In this document: positions 11,938-24,066 of the stretch, piece after piece
Numbering within the stretch: the stretch's first letter is position 1
Layout of the letters: the number at the start of each line of letters is the position of its first letter
Source of the DNA: Saccopteryx bilineata
Lineage: Eukaryota > Chordata > Mammalia > Chiroptera > Emballonuridae
DNA length: 64,000 nt
Direction of reading: 5' to 3'
Assembly (NCBI RefSeq): GCF_036850765.1
Contig: NC_089493.1
Span: forward strand, 268,625,034 to 268,689,033
The notes under the pieces: generated by a model
What the model saw: only the letters and a program-made list of their open reading frames with translations
Told to the model about the DNA's origin: nothing
Database searches by the model: none
Program-made: the position numbers and the translations under genes

Positions 11938-12325
11938 GTTTTGTTTGTTTGGTTTTGATTTTTGTTTTTGTATTTTTCCAAAGTGAGAAGTGGGGAGGCA
12001 GAGAGATAGACTCTCGCATGCGCCTGACTGGGATCCACCCGGCATGCCCACCAGGGGGTGATGCTCTGCTCATCTGGGGCGTCGCTCTGCTGCAATCTGA
12101 GCCATTCTAGTGCCTGAGGCAGAGGCCATGGAGCCATCCTCAGTGCCCAGGCCAATTTTGCTCCAATGGAGCCTTGGCTGTAGGAGGGGAAGAGAGAGAT
12201 AGAAAGGAGAGAAAGAAGAGTGGAGAAGCTGATGGGCGCTTCTCCTGTGTGCCCTAGCCAGGAATCGAACCTGGGACTTCCACACGCGAGGCCGACCCTC
12301 TACCCCTGAGCCAACTGGCCAGGGC
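11938..12325 (-). mobile_element. bat long VES/MEG-type SINE
   Basis: The reverse complement gives the same two-domain structure as the element at 6667, more diverged. The head at 12250-12325 reads, on the plus strand, GGAATCGAACCTGGG through CCAACTGGCCAGGGCC. It is flanked by TGTGTGTGTGGTT-type repeats on both sides, so the duplication lies in a GT tract. The old A-tail is degraded to TTTTTG units. Confidence 0.9.
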
Positions 12326-12489
12326 CTGTGTGTGTGGTTTTATTGCAGCTTATTTGTTGTGTAAATCCCTTGGAAAAAAATTTTAAATGTGTCAGTACCA
12401 AAAATGTATATGTGCACGTGTGGTATGTATGTGTGTGTGTGTTGTGATTTATGGTTACAGATCCACAGTCCCAAACTTATAAGAACTAT

Positions 12490-12685
12490 TGTCTTAGACA
12501 TAGAAAACTAACATTTACTGAGTGCCAGTCATGACATTGAAAACTCATGACAACCCTGCAAGATATGTATCTTTAATTCAGTATAATACTTCTCAAAAAT
12601 TTGGGTATCTTGTCCAATCTTGTACAGTTAGCTAGCTGAAGATTGGAACGCAGGTCCTTCCAAATGCCAGAATATCAGGGTTTAT
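12490..12685 (+). repeat. MIR SINE
   Basis: The order ACATTTACTGAGTGCCAG, CATGACAACCCTGCAAG, TTGTACAGTTAGCTAGCTGA and GAACGCAGGTCCTTCCAA is a textbook MIR body. Confidence 0.85.
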
Positions 12686-12969
12686 TGTTTGTTCTATTGG
12701 TTGTTTTTACTTTACTGCATCATTTAATAGATTCCTTTTATTTCTGTAGTTTTTCAGCGAGGTCATCAGAGGAAATTTGCTGGCTTTGAACCTAATCACG
12801 GAAATTTCATTGACCCTCTCCCTTGGTGTCCATGGTGTCAAATATATATGGCTGCAAAAGCATGTTTGACCCAGCAGGACAGATGTTTGGAGTCTATAAC
12901 TCAATGCAACCAAAAGGGAGCTACTGGAAAATTTAAACTGCATTCCTTGGCTCCTTGGATTGCTTTGAT

Positions 12970-13135
12970 CAGTGATTCTTAGGAATTTTCAGATTCACTG
13001 GAAGTTAAACTCCATAAAGGCAGTGGAGGGGGGGAGGTTGTTTGTTTAATTCACTGCTGGGCTTTCTACATACACATAGATCATCTTAAACACTCAGAAA
13101 GTATATATGGAGTGAATAAATGAAGGAATGAAAAA
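12970..13135 (+). repeat. L2-like LINE 3' end
   Basis: TAAACTCCATAAAGGCAG is followed by a TTCACTGCTG block and the terminal GAATAAATGAAGGAATG repeats typical of L2 3' ends. Confidence 0.6.
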
Positions 13136-13454
13136 AGACTCATTTGAGTATCTGATAGGAGCTCTGCACTCTCTTCCCAGAAAAATGCATGTAGGCACAC
13201 ACATTGCCCTGTGCACACCCTGAAGCCTGTCCATAGTATGCAAAAGCTTAGACTCTTTTCTCTCAATGAAATAGCCCTGGACACTCTCCAGGATGGGGAG
13301 GAGCGAGGCCCTTCGGCTCTGGACTCTTTCTTTCATGTCGATGGGCCTCTGGGCAGCGTTGAGGCCCTCATTGTTTTGGATCACCCATTGCTTCGCCTAT
13401 TTAATATGGATGCCTAGAACCTTTCAGGACCTGGGAGGGAAGAAGGAAGAATAG

Positions 13455-13690
13455 CAACCACCACTCACTGAGGTCATATCATCTGCCAGACACACTTTAC
13501 ATGTCTTACAAATAATTGATCCTCATGGCAACCCTGCCAAGTAGGTTTTACTGTTTTTATTTTTCAGATAAAACAAACAAACATAAAACTGAGGCCCACA
13601 GAGGGCCTCAGCCTTAAGACCACACAGCAAGGAAATGTTATACTAAAAAGCTGGAATCTTGTCTGCCCAAATTCAAAGCCCTGGCTTTTC
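13455..13690 (+). repeat. MIR SINE
   Basis: Visible MIR blocks include CTGCCAGACACACTTTACATG, TCATGGCAACCCTGCCAAG, ACTGAGGCCCACAGAGG and CCACACAGCAAGG. An AAAC-unit insertion interrupts the middle. Confidence 0.85.
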
Positions 13691-13943
13691 CTAATGTGGC
13701 AGACTGCCTCATTGCTTACAAGCAGCCCAGAAAAGTCTATGTCATAAGTCTAGGAGACATCTTCAGTCGAAATGTGACCCCCCGACTTGGACATCCAAAC
13801 CAAATTAGCAAGTAACTCAAAACCAAGGAAGAAAATGAGCCGTGTTAGGGTCAAAACTTTGGACTTTGCAGGTGTCATTCTTTTGTTTTGAATTTTAAAT
13901 GTATTTTCGCCAGTGCTTTTCCTAGAAAATCCCCTACAGAATC

Positions 13944-14684
13944 TCACCCTGTTTCAGCTGAGCTCATAAGGCCCCGGGAGAGGGACTGCCAGCATTTAGG
14001 ACGCGGGCCATGGCGTGAGTGAGGCCAGGGTGACAAGGACTGGTTGTAGGTCTGACTCTTGAGAGTGTGGGCAAAATCCAAGGTATGTTTTTCAAAGTGA
14101 TGCAATAATTCATACCTAAGGCCAAGGAGTTCCAATTCAGTGGACAGGACAAGAGGAAGACTAAAGAGTCCTATTCCCTGTTTGAGCATCTGGACTCTAA
14201 ATCCTTGTCCCTGGAGAGGGGGGGTAACAATAGGCAAGTAGGGTATCAGGGCCCTCACAGAGATGGCTGGGAATGATCCCAGTCCATTCTCAATCAGATC
14301 CAATATAGAAGCCTGCTCACGTAATTTGGGCAAACACGGTGAGGGCTGCAGGCTAGCTATAGCTTGGCAGGCTAGGGTTCCACTGGGCTCCACTCTCCTC
14401 ATCTGTGTTACGTTAGACTCATTAACAAGGGCTGCAAACATACTCCTGTTATTGAGGCCCAACCTCCTAAGTTGCAACCTGTTCTTGTCTGGGCTGGTCA
14501 AGAACTGGGGGCAGGTTCCCAGCTCCAGGAACTTCCCCAGAGGCAGCGCCTGGCCAGGTAAGAGCAGATCGATTTTGCAGCTTTCCAGAGCCTTTATTCT
14601 GCACAACCTCCAGAGCACCATTTCTACTGATTCCGTCCACACCCAAGGCCAGAAGGGAAGGTTATTGAAAGATGACAACAACAA
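13944..14684 (-). other. longest non-repeat open frame (246 codons), probably not a gene
   Basis: The minus strand is open for 246 codons from an ATG at 14684. The product is rich in Leu, Ser and Pro, with no signal peptide, known motif, catalytic pattern or internal repeat that I recognise. No promoter, strong start context, intron or polyadenylation structure accompanies it. The plus strand of the same region also carries a 143-codon frame, which points to locally low stop density. It could be a decayed retroelement or lineage-specific noncoding transcript. I do not propose a function. Confidence 0.12.
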
Positions 14685-14934
14685 AGAAGCCTAAAGGAGA
14701 AGTGCACTTCCCTGAGCAGAATTGATAGTCAGACCTAGAGGCTACAGAGCCGGTTGTTTCCATCTCTCCACAGAACAAGGAATGCTTGAGAACAGCAGGA
14801 CCCACTATGCTCTGGGAGAGGGGGCCCCCTGACAGCCGACCTTCGGCAGGAGAGAAATATCCCAGCAGAGACATGCAGCGACTCCCACGGTGAGATGTAG
14901 GTGCAAATCAGAGCGGATATGACTACAGACTTAA

Positions 14935-15085
14935 TAATCTTTCATTTTTATTATGAAAAATTTCAAACACATACAAAAGTAGAGAAAATAGTTCAGTGAA
15001 GTACCATGTTGCCTCAGCAACCATCAGATTTCTGCCAATCTTGTTTCATCTACATTGCGGTACTTTTATTAAAAATTTTAAGCTT
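14935..15085 (+). repeat. old L1 3'-end-like fragment
   Basis: The text TTTTATTATGAAAAATTTCAA, ACATACAAAAGTAGAGA and CTGCCAATCTTGTTTCATCTA is a familiar 3'-terminal block of ancient L1M/L1ME elements. Confidence 0.55.
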
Positions 15086-15099
15086 TTTTTTTTGTTACA

Positions 15100-15139
15100 G
15101 TTTAAATTTTTTAAATTTATTTTTTAGATGGAGAGGAAG

Positions 15140-15177
<38 letters not shown>

Positions 15178-15237
15178 TTTGTTGTTCCACTTATTGATGC
15201 ATTCCTTGGTTGATTCTTAAATGTACCCTGACCAGAG
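15100..15237 (-). mobile_element. bat short VES-type SINE, partial, with (AG)n
   Basis: Plus-strand TTTATTTTTTAGATGGAGAGG and (AG)n at about 15141-15173 are followed by a TTGTTCCACTTATTGATGCA block and GTACCCTGACCAG. This is the minus-strand tail and body of a bat tRNA-derived SINE whose head is missing. Confidence 0.8.
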
Positions 15238-17750
15238 AGAACCACCTTTTGATACCGTCAAACTGCATCCCAATGAAAACATCCCCATAGAAACAGCTGG
15301 ACTCATGTTTCGAGTATCATCATTTTTTCTTTTTATTGTCATTTAAAGAGCAAAGAATTTGTGACAACAGGATCTGCTTATTAAATCTAAAGAGAATGTG
15401 ATTTGAAATGACGGATGCGCAGAGTAGGACCAACACCAGCACACCCAGTGGACAGGAGCGTCTTTCTTTCAGTCTGGTAGTAAAGTTCCCGGGGATCTGT
15501 GGAATCAAGCTGTATTCCCCGAAGTACTTGGGTCTTTTATATTAGTTTCACTAGGGTAGTTCTGGTTCTTCCTTATAGCAGAGCTTTGGTAAATGAGAGG
15601 CCACCTGAGAAGCAATTAAACTAAACCAGGAAATCTTTCCTATTCATTTGATCTTGTCCTTAAGTAGTTTACACATCAATTGAACTGGGAAGAGCTCATG
15701 GTGGTTTATGATGATTACTCCAGTAGGGGTCAGCGCCTAATGAGTTGGGTACTTATCTGTGACCCCAACAAGATGACTGTAAATGAACAGATAAGAGGGC
15801 CAATGGGACCAGTTCTCAGAAGCTGCCCACGGAATCAAGATAACAGAAGCTGATTAGTTAGGTAGGCTGGAAAAGTGGAAGCTGGTGGAGTTAAGTAGAT
15901 TGAAACACCTAGGGTTTTTAGTTAGAAAAATAAAGTGCTTATCTTAGGTCTTGACAGATTACAGAATGCCTATTCCATGTACATTTATTTATTTATTTAT
16001 TTTTATGCCACACTCCTTTCTTCACTATATCCGGTAAACTTGTGGTTCCCATTACATTACCCTTTTCAGGCAGATACTGTCACTTATTACAGAAGCTGTG
16101 TATCAATGTCAGGCTGGTGGGGTGGTGCAATGGAGCTTCCATGCATCGCAGAAGCTTCCTGAGAATGGCAAAGCAAACAAAAATCTCAGTAAAAGTGCAT
16201 TTGCAGAGAAAACAGATAAAATCATGGTGACATATCTTATGGCATAATCAAAATTCTCAGTAATTGACAAACTAGAACAAGTAATTCTTTTTTGCCTCCC
16301 ATTTACTAGCTATATTAGTCAGTTTTTCATTTGTTTGCTGGTTTGTTTTTTTTTTCCTGTGTGACTGTTGTATGACAACCAAATCTCAGTGTCTTGCGGC
16401 AACAAATACGGGTTTCCAGCTTGGGCTGAAGTTTGGCTGTGGTTCGGCCCATCCCAGCCGGGCTCAGCCAGGCTAAGTTGGATCCAGGTCTCTTCCCTGT
16501 GTTTTCATTCTAAAACCCAAGTTTCAGGGGCAACAGCTACCTGAGGCACAGTCTTCTCCTCAGAGAGGGCAGACACTCAACAGGGCTGGTGGGGATTTGC
16601 TAACTTCACAACCCTCAGCTAGGAACTGGCACACTGGCACTCGTTACCTGTACTCTACTCATCAAACCAAATTGCGTGGTTGAGTTGAAAGATGGGTAAA
16701 GACATACAGTCTACAGACTCCAGGGTGAGGAACCGCGAAGTCATAGGAAAAAAGGGTGTTCTCTTCTGAGAAGGAACAGTTGGGAACACTAATTCTACCT
16801 TCCATAACATCCATGAAAAGAGCTCATTTCTGCTAACATTCTGGCAGGAATGTATGTCAATGTCTTGAGACAATTTAAAACCAGATCTGCTGACTTGTGG
16901 CTACTCTTGGCAAAATGGAGCTCCCTTGGGCTCTTCACACCTCACCCTGTGGCTCCTTCAACAGTAACACCAGCCACTGGGCGTGGGGGTTTCCGTCTCA
17001 AACAAAACATCAACTGTTACTTTCATCACGGAAAGGGGTATGTCAATCAGTAAGCACATCAGAGTAGAAAAAGCAGTGCTGCTCAGGATAAAAAAATCAT
17101 TTGGGATGGAACTACTCACTAGTAAAGAGTTTAATAGAAAGGGTGTCTGTTTAGTTGAGACATTTGAAATGAAGGGGCCGGGCTCCTTGGCAGTTCATTT
17201 ACAGGATTAATATTTGCCCATCTCTTCCTGGGTTACTTGAGAGAAGCTGGAAAGTCCCATGGGCTTGCCGCTAGGGGCAGAGCCTGTCCCTCTCATATTG
17301 CTTCCACGGTGTCTGGTCAGAGAGCAGGGATGAGGCGGGCTGACAATGCGATGAACTGCAGGGACATTTTTCTGCTCTTCTACTCACCCTGGGGATGTAT
17401 ATCGCCAGGGTCAGGGCTCATGAACGCCAACGCCTTCAGCTGCCATGTCTGTGACAGGACTGGATGGGACTAGCTGGGAGTCAGGAAAACCACTGCATAA
17501 GATGAGAATTGGTGGCCAGTGACACTCAGCCTTGGTGTCAGAGAGACGACAGAGGGTGGTGAAGTCTCAGATCATGTGGAGGGCACAGGTGTCATCCGGA
17601 AGAGGAGCCTTTTGTTAATTAGCTGTAGCCAACTGCCAAGTACAAATGTGTGCCTATGTTGCCAGATATAATTTTTCAGGAGAAGCCAGGAATCTAGGCA
17701 AGAATTTCTTTTTATTTTATAACATTGAAAAGAATAATTAATTCTAAAGA
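15238..17750. other. unannotated sequence with an ancient repeat at about 16310-16680
   Basis: The 16310-16680 stretch (TGTATGACAACCAAATCTCAG, GGCTGAAGTTTGGCTG, GGAACTGGCACACTGGCAC) is a common ancient interspersed mammalian repeat whose family I cannot name with certainty. An (ATTT)n run is at about 15984-16003. I see no gene in the rest. Confidence 0.45.
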
Positions 17751-17754
17751 AAGA

Positions 17755-17831
17755 TGGGAGGGAGGAAAAGAGGGAGGGAGGGAAGGAGGGAGGGAGGGAG
17801 GGAGGGAGGGAGGGAGGGAGGGAGGGAGGGA
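17755..17831 (+). repeat. (GGGA)n tract
   Basis: Roughly 75 bases of GGGA/GGAG units preceded by a purine-rich AAGAG stretch. Regularly spaced G-triplets could in principle form G-quadruplexes. Confidence 0.95.
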
Positions 17832-18504
17832 AACAAACCACTTTACAGGTCTACCCTGTAGGTAAGTCAAACAAAAGCCATTCACAAGACAAGGGTACCC
17901 AGGATGGCCAGTCTGTGACCTTAGTATGTGAGATGACACATTTAGCCCCATGGAGTATTGGAAATAGCAGGACCCTGAGCTGGGAAAGATATGTTTACTT
18001 CCAAGTTCTCGTGAGTCAGACCATCACACCATATCCTCATTATTTTACTAGAAGTGATATGAATCCCATAAATAGCAAACCTATATTCAAACATAAATAA
18101 ATAAAGGCATCTTAAAAATAAAGCATTCATGATTGAGTGCTTATTCACTTTTATGAGTTTCCCATGCAATTACTCCTAGAAAAGTGGATAACAAAATTTA
18201 ATAGCAATATTTAATTAAGAGGATCTAAAAGCTTAATAAAAAGTGTTTATGAAATGTCTACTGAGGGTCAACACTATGCTAGGCACTCCTAGACTGTAAA
18301 ACAAGGACACATTCCTCATGGGCTGGCACTCTAGGGGAGACAGGGGTATACAGAGTGGTAACTGTGGGAGGGCCAACCCGGGCTCCACCTCCTACTCTTC
18401 TAAACCTCCCTTCCTTCATGGAAACCTGCGTAGTTCTCAGATTTGCAGAAAGGAACCATGATAGTTTATTTAAAGTCTCAAGTTCGATACTTGGTGCTTA
18501 ATAA

Positions 18505-18700
18505 ACATTGGGAAAACTTTATAACATTTTTACACCTCAGTTTTCTCATCTACATGAGGGGATAATAATAGTTCCTGGCTCATAAAATTAATATAAGGAG
18601 TAAATGAGATAATGTGTACACAGGGCTTGGACTGAAGCTTGATGCTTACTACTTACTCAATATATACAAATATTAACTACTATTTTTTTTCAGTACTTAA
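18505..18700 (+). repeat. MIR SINE
   Basis: CCTCAGTTTTCTCATCTAC, GGGGATAATAATAGTTCC, GTAAATGAGATAATGTG and a terminal TATTAACTACTATT follow the MIR consensus order. Confidence 0.85.
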
Positions 18701-20400
18701 TACTATTATTATTATGTTGACTTCATTATGGGAAAGAAAATCTGTCAACATTGTAATGGATCCTCCATCTCTCAAATTAGATAATTTTCATAAACAGAAA
18801 CGCTCTTTATAATTTAGGAACTAACCAGCCCTAGTGGGTGGAAGCAGTGATTAAGTCCTTGGGTTTACAGGAGAGAAAATGGGACCTCATTCTCTCCGGC
18901 TCTGCCGGTGTGCAGAGGGGGTGACAACAGTTATCAGCACTGGAGCTGATGGGATAGAGGCCACATCTGTGTTGTCTCTCATTGTATGTGCAGGATCAGG
19001 CCCACGGAAGATGTTGTATGTGTCCATATAAACATGCACACACTCTCAAGACGAATGAATTAAAACAGGGAAGGAGCCAATTCCGAGTACAGGGGCAGTG
19101 AGCCCGGCCTCCACGTATTCTAATGACCCCCTGCCCTGTATTGTGAAGCACGGCTCTCCACGGGACTGGCAGGAGAGCAGGGCCCGTGGAGTGTCAGCGC
19201 ACGCGGACCCGTAGCAAGGGGACGATGAGCTGCTGGGGTCAGAAGGGAAGTCAAGGAAAGCAAAGTGCTAAGAAGACAAATGAGCTCCATGATTTTGGCA
19301 CGGCCTCCCTTCTCAGGTCCTCATTTGCATTTTTCTGAAAGGGTTGAAAATGAGAAAAGGAGGGGGGCTGCCTTCTCCAAGTCATCAGCCATGTGTCTTT
19401 GAGGAGGAAGATACATTTTTTTAGCCCTCAGTTTCCCCATTCACCACAATAACATTTAATTGTCTGAAAGGTCCTTAGAGATCCTTGAAAGAAAGTCACT
19501 CTATAAACACAAATGCTGCTCGTTACCCTCTGGGGCCTTTGCTCCCGGCAATCAGGCAGCTTGTGCCGATGATGATGTTGGACAAGGACGCGGGGAAGCC
19601 CCGTGGGCTGCCGGGAAAGAGAGAGATCAATACGGCAGGTTTCAGGTAACTGCTTCATTGAGAGCCCCTCCTTGTCGAAAGAACAAGCTGGCAGAACAGT
19701 GGGAGACAAGAGTTGGTCCTACGTGGGGCTTAGTTTGGGGACATTACAGTGGAGGGGCAGAGCTGCCACCTGCTGCCTCCGCCCCATTGCTTGGCTGAGA
19801 CGGGGCTCCCTCTGCTCACGCCCTGAACCATGAGAAGCAGCTGTGCCACGCCGTCCTTGGCAACCGGTCAGCTCCTTTTCCTACGCACTTAGGAACTGAG
19901 TAACCTGCCCTGCAAGGTGAGGACGGCCCAGCGGGTGTTGGGGGTTGAGAGAGGGTGGGCTTTAGAGCTACTAACATCCAGTAAAAGCTTTGAAAGACAA
20001 CTTCCAAAATGTATATGGGTCAGTGGCCATGAAGCAAGCATGACTAAAGAGCTGGATTTCAAACACAGGCACACTCATTCTGGCACATGTGTCTGACCAA
20101 GCACCAACACACATGTACACAGACCGTGAACACATCTGTGTACAGAGTGGTGGAAGGTGGCAGGGTCAGCGAGAGAGAGGTGTTATTATTTGCAAGGTAT
20201 AGAGTTATTCAGCCTAAGAATTTTAGAAACAAACAATAAAATGTCTTTGGGGTTAAAATTAAAAAGACATTTTTAAATCAACGCCTCATACCAAAGCACT
20301 TTGCACGTAACTGGAACTTAATATTTATTATATGTATAAATGGGGCAAGGAAGGAAGAAAGGGAAGAGAGAGGGAGGGATGGAGGAAATGTGGTTAATTT
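18701..20400. other. unannotated sequence
   Basis: No gene seen. Short frames in 19428-20074 overlap on both strands. Composition is mixed and there is no convincing splice pair. Confidence 0.45.
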
Positions 20401-20418
20401 TAAAGCAAATAAGTTTCT

Positions 20419-20618
20419 CCTCTTTATTTATTTATTTATTTTTAAAAGATTTTATTTACTCATTATAGAGAGGGGGGAGAGAGAGAGAGAGAGAAGGGAG
20501 GAGGAGCAGGAAGCATCAACTCCCATATGTGCCTTGACCAGGCAAGCCCAGGGTTTTGAACCGGCAACCTCAGCATTCCAGGTTGACACTTTATCCACTG
20601 CACCACCACAGGTCAGGC
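20419..20618 (-). mobile_element. bat VES-type SINE, short form
   Basis: From left to right: an (ATTT)n tail, AAAGATTTTATTTAC, a GAGA tract, GGAAGCATCAACTCCCATA, and the reversed head ending CACCACAGGTCAGGCC. A perfect 13-bp duplication CAAATAAGTTTCT lies at 20406-20418 and 20619-20631. Confidence 0.95.
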
Positions 20619-20631
20619 CAAATAAGTTTCT

Positions 20632-21890
20632 TGAGATGAGGATGATCTATTTCTATAGAAATACTGAAGAGGGAGAGAGGGATCTCTGGGTCAGGATGGC
20701 GTAGACACAGTATTTTCTCCATATCCTGCTCTACTCTAAAATGTTTTCTTTCTCTTTGAGATAGGGAGAGAGCAGAACTTACCTTCTTGGCTTTTGCTTC
20801 TAGAGGTGGCCAGGTAACCAGGAGGTTCGGAGAGGGAGGAGGGCCTGAGAAGGAGCCTGCACAGTGAGACCAGCACCGGGAACTAGAAAGTGCAGCCGTC
20901 TGTCCAGGAGTTCTGGACTGTATCCCTCTGTTATTTTATTTGTTTCTCTTTTGCTCTTTCTCACTATTTGGTTAGGCTCTTTGTTTATTTTTAACACTTC
21001 AGCTTCTTTCAGTTGTTCTGTTTCTAAGGAAACAAGAGAAAGTTATCTGTGTCCATACAAAAACTTATTCACATGCCAGTAGATTCAAAGGGATGCAACC
21101 CCCTCTCAGAGGAAGCGGGATAATGGCAGTGAGCATCTAAACAGAATCCTGGATCTGAAAGGAAGACAAGCCTCGAGGGACAGCACTTTCCGGTGAGCTA
21201 TTGTTTCCTTTCTTGAGAGTTTTCTTTCTTGAGAGTGGCCTCACATATTCCAGCCTTTTTAAAAACAAAGGCAGCAGTGCTCATATAAGGAGTCTCCAAA
21301 AATAAGAGGAAATTTTCAAGGAAATGCAAGAAAATGCAAGGCTCGGTAAAGGAAATTCGTCTCAAATAGTGCCGTTTCTATCCCAGCCCACCAGCACCAA
21401 CTGCAAAAGCCCAGATACAGGCCAGAAGACACACTCCTTCCAGCCATACGCGGAGATAAGAGTCAGGATGGGCCACACAGCCTGTGATCTTTTGACAAAT
21501 GTTTCTTGGGAATAATAAGCACAGGAAAAAAAAAATGAACAATCATTTTGCAGGAGCCGAGAAGCCAAGTCTCTGACAGTGTTTTCCTGGTCCCCAAGGA
21601 GCACCTGTTACCACAGCAACCACAACTTAGGAAGATGCTGCCTTCAAGTTAACTATCCCAGGAAGATATTTACTCTGGGCTGTCAATTCTGGGTGGGCAG
21701 AAAGAGCACAGAATCTGAGTCACACACCTCACCGGGACTTACAGAGGTGGAGGAAATTGGTTCTGTGGTTAACATGTGGAGGCAGCTGTTAGCACCAATC
21801 CTGAACTCCATCCTGGTGACTTCTTGCTGAGTTCCTGCACCTTCTGTCCCCCTCGTTCCCCCAAATCTAGTTCCTTCTCCTGGAAACCTC
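20632..21890. other. unannotated sequence with a weak minus-strand exon-like signal
   Basis: At about 20782-20846 the minus strand shows CTCCTTCTCAG before and AAGGTAAGT after a 64-bp segment with two open frames. This could be a noncoding-RNA exon or chance. Nothing else is supported. Confidence 0.35.
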
Positions 21891-21897
21891 CACCTGA

Positions 21898-22222
21898 TGC
21901 TGACAATGATGATAAAATGACAATGTCGATAACAGTGACAACGATGACAATAAGGATGACAACAATGACAATAATGATAATGATGACAATGACAATGATG
22001 AAAACAATAAGGATGGCAAGTGAGGATGACGATGATGGCAATGATGATGACAGTGACAATGATAATGACGATAAGGATGGTGATGTCGATGGTAATGATG
22101 ACAACAATGATAACGATGACATTGACAATGATAATGATAAAGATGATAATGAAGATGGTAAATGACGATGATGGCGATGATGACAATGACAGCAATGACG
22201 ATGAAAATAACAGCAATTATGA
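21898..22222 (+). repeat. degenerate GAT/GAC/AAT minisatellite
   Basis: About 325 bases built from GATGACAAT-like 9-mers and triplets (GAT, GAC, AAT, AAC), with period 3 throughout. Stop codons are rare in some frames, giving Asp/Asn-rich, Met/Thr-rich and, on the other strand, Ile/Val- and Ser/Leu-rich open frames. These are repeat artefacts. Confidence 0.95.
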
Positions 22223-22254
22223 CAAAAATGAACATCGATTGCTAAGTGCTTCAC

Positions 22255-22420
22255 CTGAATATTTTTATTTTGCTTCACAAAAGCACCACAAAGTAAACGT
22301 TATTTTTGACACACTTTACTGATGAGGAAACAGCAGCTCAGAGAGGTTAAACAACCTGTCCAGAGACACATGGCCAGCAAGAAGGACATGACGTATGAAC
22401 ACAGCACCAGGTAAGATTAA
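22255..22420 (+). repeat. MIR SINE fragment
   Basis: TTTACTGATGAGGAAACAG, CAGAGAGGTTAAACAACC and CACATGGCCAGCAAG are MIR core and 3' motifs. The repeat abuts the GAT/GAC minisatellite. Confidence 0.8.
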
Positions 22421-22599
22421 GGTTATTTGTCTCAGGAACAGGATAGCTTAAGACTCAGATTCTGCAACAGACTACCTCAGTCCAGTGAAGCCTCATTTCC
22501 CTTTTCTTTTTGGCTCTGCATTCCTGTTTAAACTTTAATAAATTTAGCATGACTTTACTGTTTGTATATTTGGACCTCAGGTTTATAGAATTAATCATT

Positions 22600-23320
22600 T
22601 TTCTGGCCTGTGATACAGCTTGATCATTGCTCCCTGCATACTATAGTGCCTGCTTTGGGGGGGGGATTGCTTTTAATTTTTAACAATGTAATAAGCGCCT
22701 ATGATCCCACTACCCAACCAAAAACTAGACCCATGGCAATAGCTTACAGTGTGTATTTTTTCCATTTTGTATTTCCATATTGTACTTTTTTTAGAGTAAA
22801 ATTAATAAGCTGTTAAACCTAAAATTTTTCAAATAAAGGCCAATATAAAAAGAAAAAAAATTATCTGTGATCCATTTGCTCATTGCCACCCACTTCATTA
22901 ATAGCCATTGGTATTTTCTTCTGGAATATTTACATTTAATATTTTTCTATGGTTTAAGTTACAATGTATACAAACTTCACTTCTTGCTTTTTAACCACTT
23001 GCCATTAAGTTTTAAATATTTCACTTAAATATTTTACTTAATATTAGATGTTTAATTATTTGTTATTATTTTGACACATTATAAGCCACATCTGGGTGGC
23101 ACTATAAATGATTTAGTAACTGAATTATTAGACAGTTAGGCTGTTTTTGAGGAGGTATGATAAATAATATTATCATACTATTATCACTTTGTGATCAGTT
23201 TTCTGTATAGAGTTTTAATTTTTAGACACTAGATCTCTGGGTCAAAGAATATTAACATTTAAACTTGTCGAAGCTCACTGTTCTACTGTTTCCTAGAAAA
23301 ATTACACCTATTACTATTGA
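22600..23320. repeat. probable old L1-type 3'-UTR remnant
   Basis: AT-rich sequence has scattered L1M-like blocks: AATAAGCGCCTATGATCC, ACCCAACCAAAAACTAGACC, GGCTGTTTTTGAGGAGG and ATCTCTGGGTCAAAGAATATT. The match is impressionistic. Confidence 0.4.
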
Positions 23321-24066
23321 CCTTGGTGAGAAGGGCCCCTTCTGGTTTCACACTTTCTTGGGTGCCTCTTTGGCCTTTCTCGAGCCATGGCACTTTCTAT
23401 CGGTCCAGGATTCCTATGAGCCACGAGGATAACCCACTTGGAAGCCATGACTGCTGACTTTCTACATCATGCTTCAAGTGCCTGGGTCTTGGAATGGCTT
23501 GCCCACAGTGCCACACCTGCTTTTGGGGTTTCAGAGCCTCTTCCCTGGGGCCATATTCTCAAAAGCAGGCCTCAACTGCACTGTCATAGCCCTGTTCCTG
23601 TTTATGAGATGTGTGGACACTGGAAAGACGTTGGAGGTGCAGTCAGGGTGTCTACATGCCTGTGTACAAAACCCTTCATAGTGCTGATGGAGCTAGGGGT
23701 TAGGAGAGTCGGAGGGAGGACCAGGGGTCAGGAGCCTGGGCCTCATTCTCCCTGTATCATCAAGTTCTGTCAAATGACTCCCGAAATTCCAAGAATTATC
23801 ATATAAATTCATCCAAGTCATTAAGACAGTGTACTTGTGAAGGTAGAAAGGTTGAAAATGTGTAACAATTTGTTAGCTTTGCTTGTAGCTTTTAAATAAG
23901 TAGACACACGGCATGTGGGTGTCCTGTTATACTCTTGTCCTGGGCTCAGATCTTACTAGGGGAGGAACAGGTACCTGTTTTTATTCTTTCTAGCACACTT
24001 GAATGTGCCTGCTCACAAACATTATGTATTATGATTATCCTTTGCTAATTTTGTGGGCAAAAAACC

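Noticed and set aside
17572..17951. PPSLPPSL-repeat frames on the minus strand
   Set aside because: Generated by the (GGGA)n tract.
20782..20846. Minus-strand mini-exon with strong donor AAGGTAAGT
   Set aside because: Both splice-like signals exist, but 64 bases with two open frames and no partner exon are within chance in 64 kb; noted only in the local feature.
21683..22322. Asp/Asn-rich, Met/Thr-rich and Ile/Val/Ser/Leu-rich frames
   Set aside because: Entirely generated by the GAT/GAC/AAT repeat.
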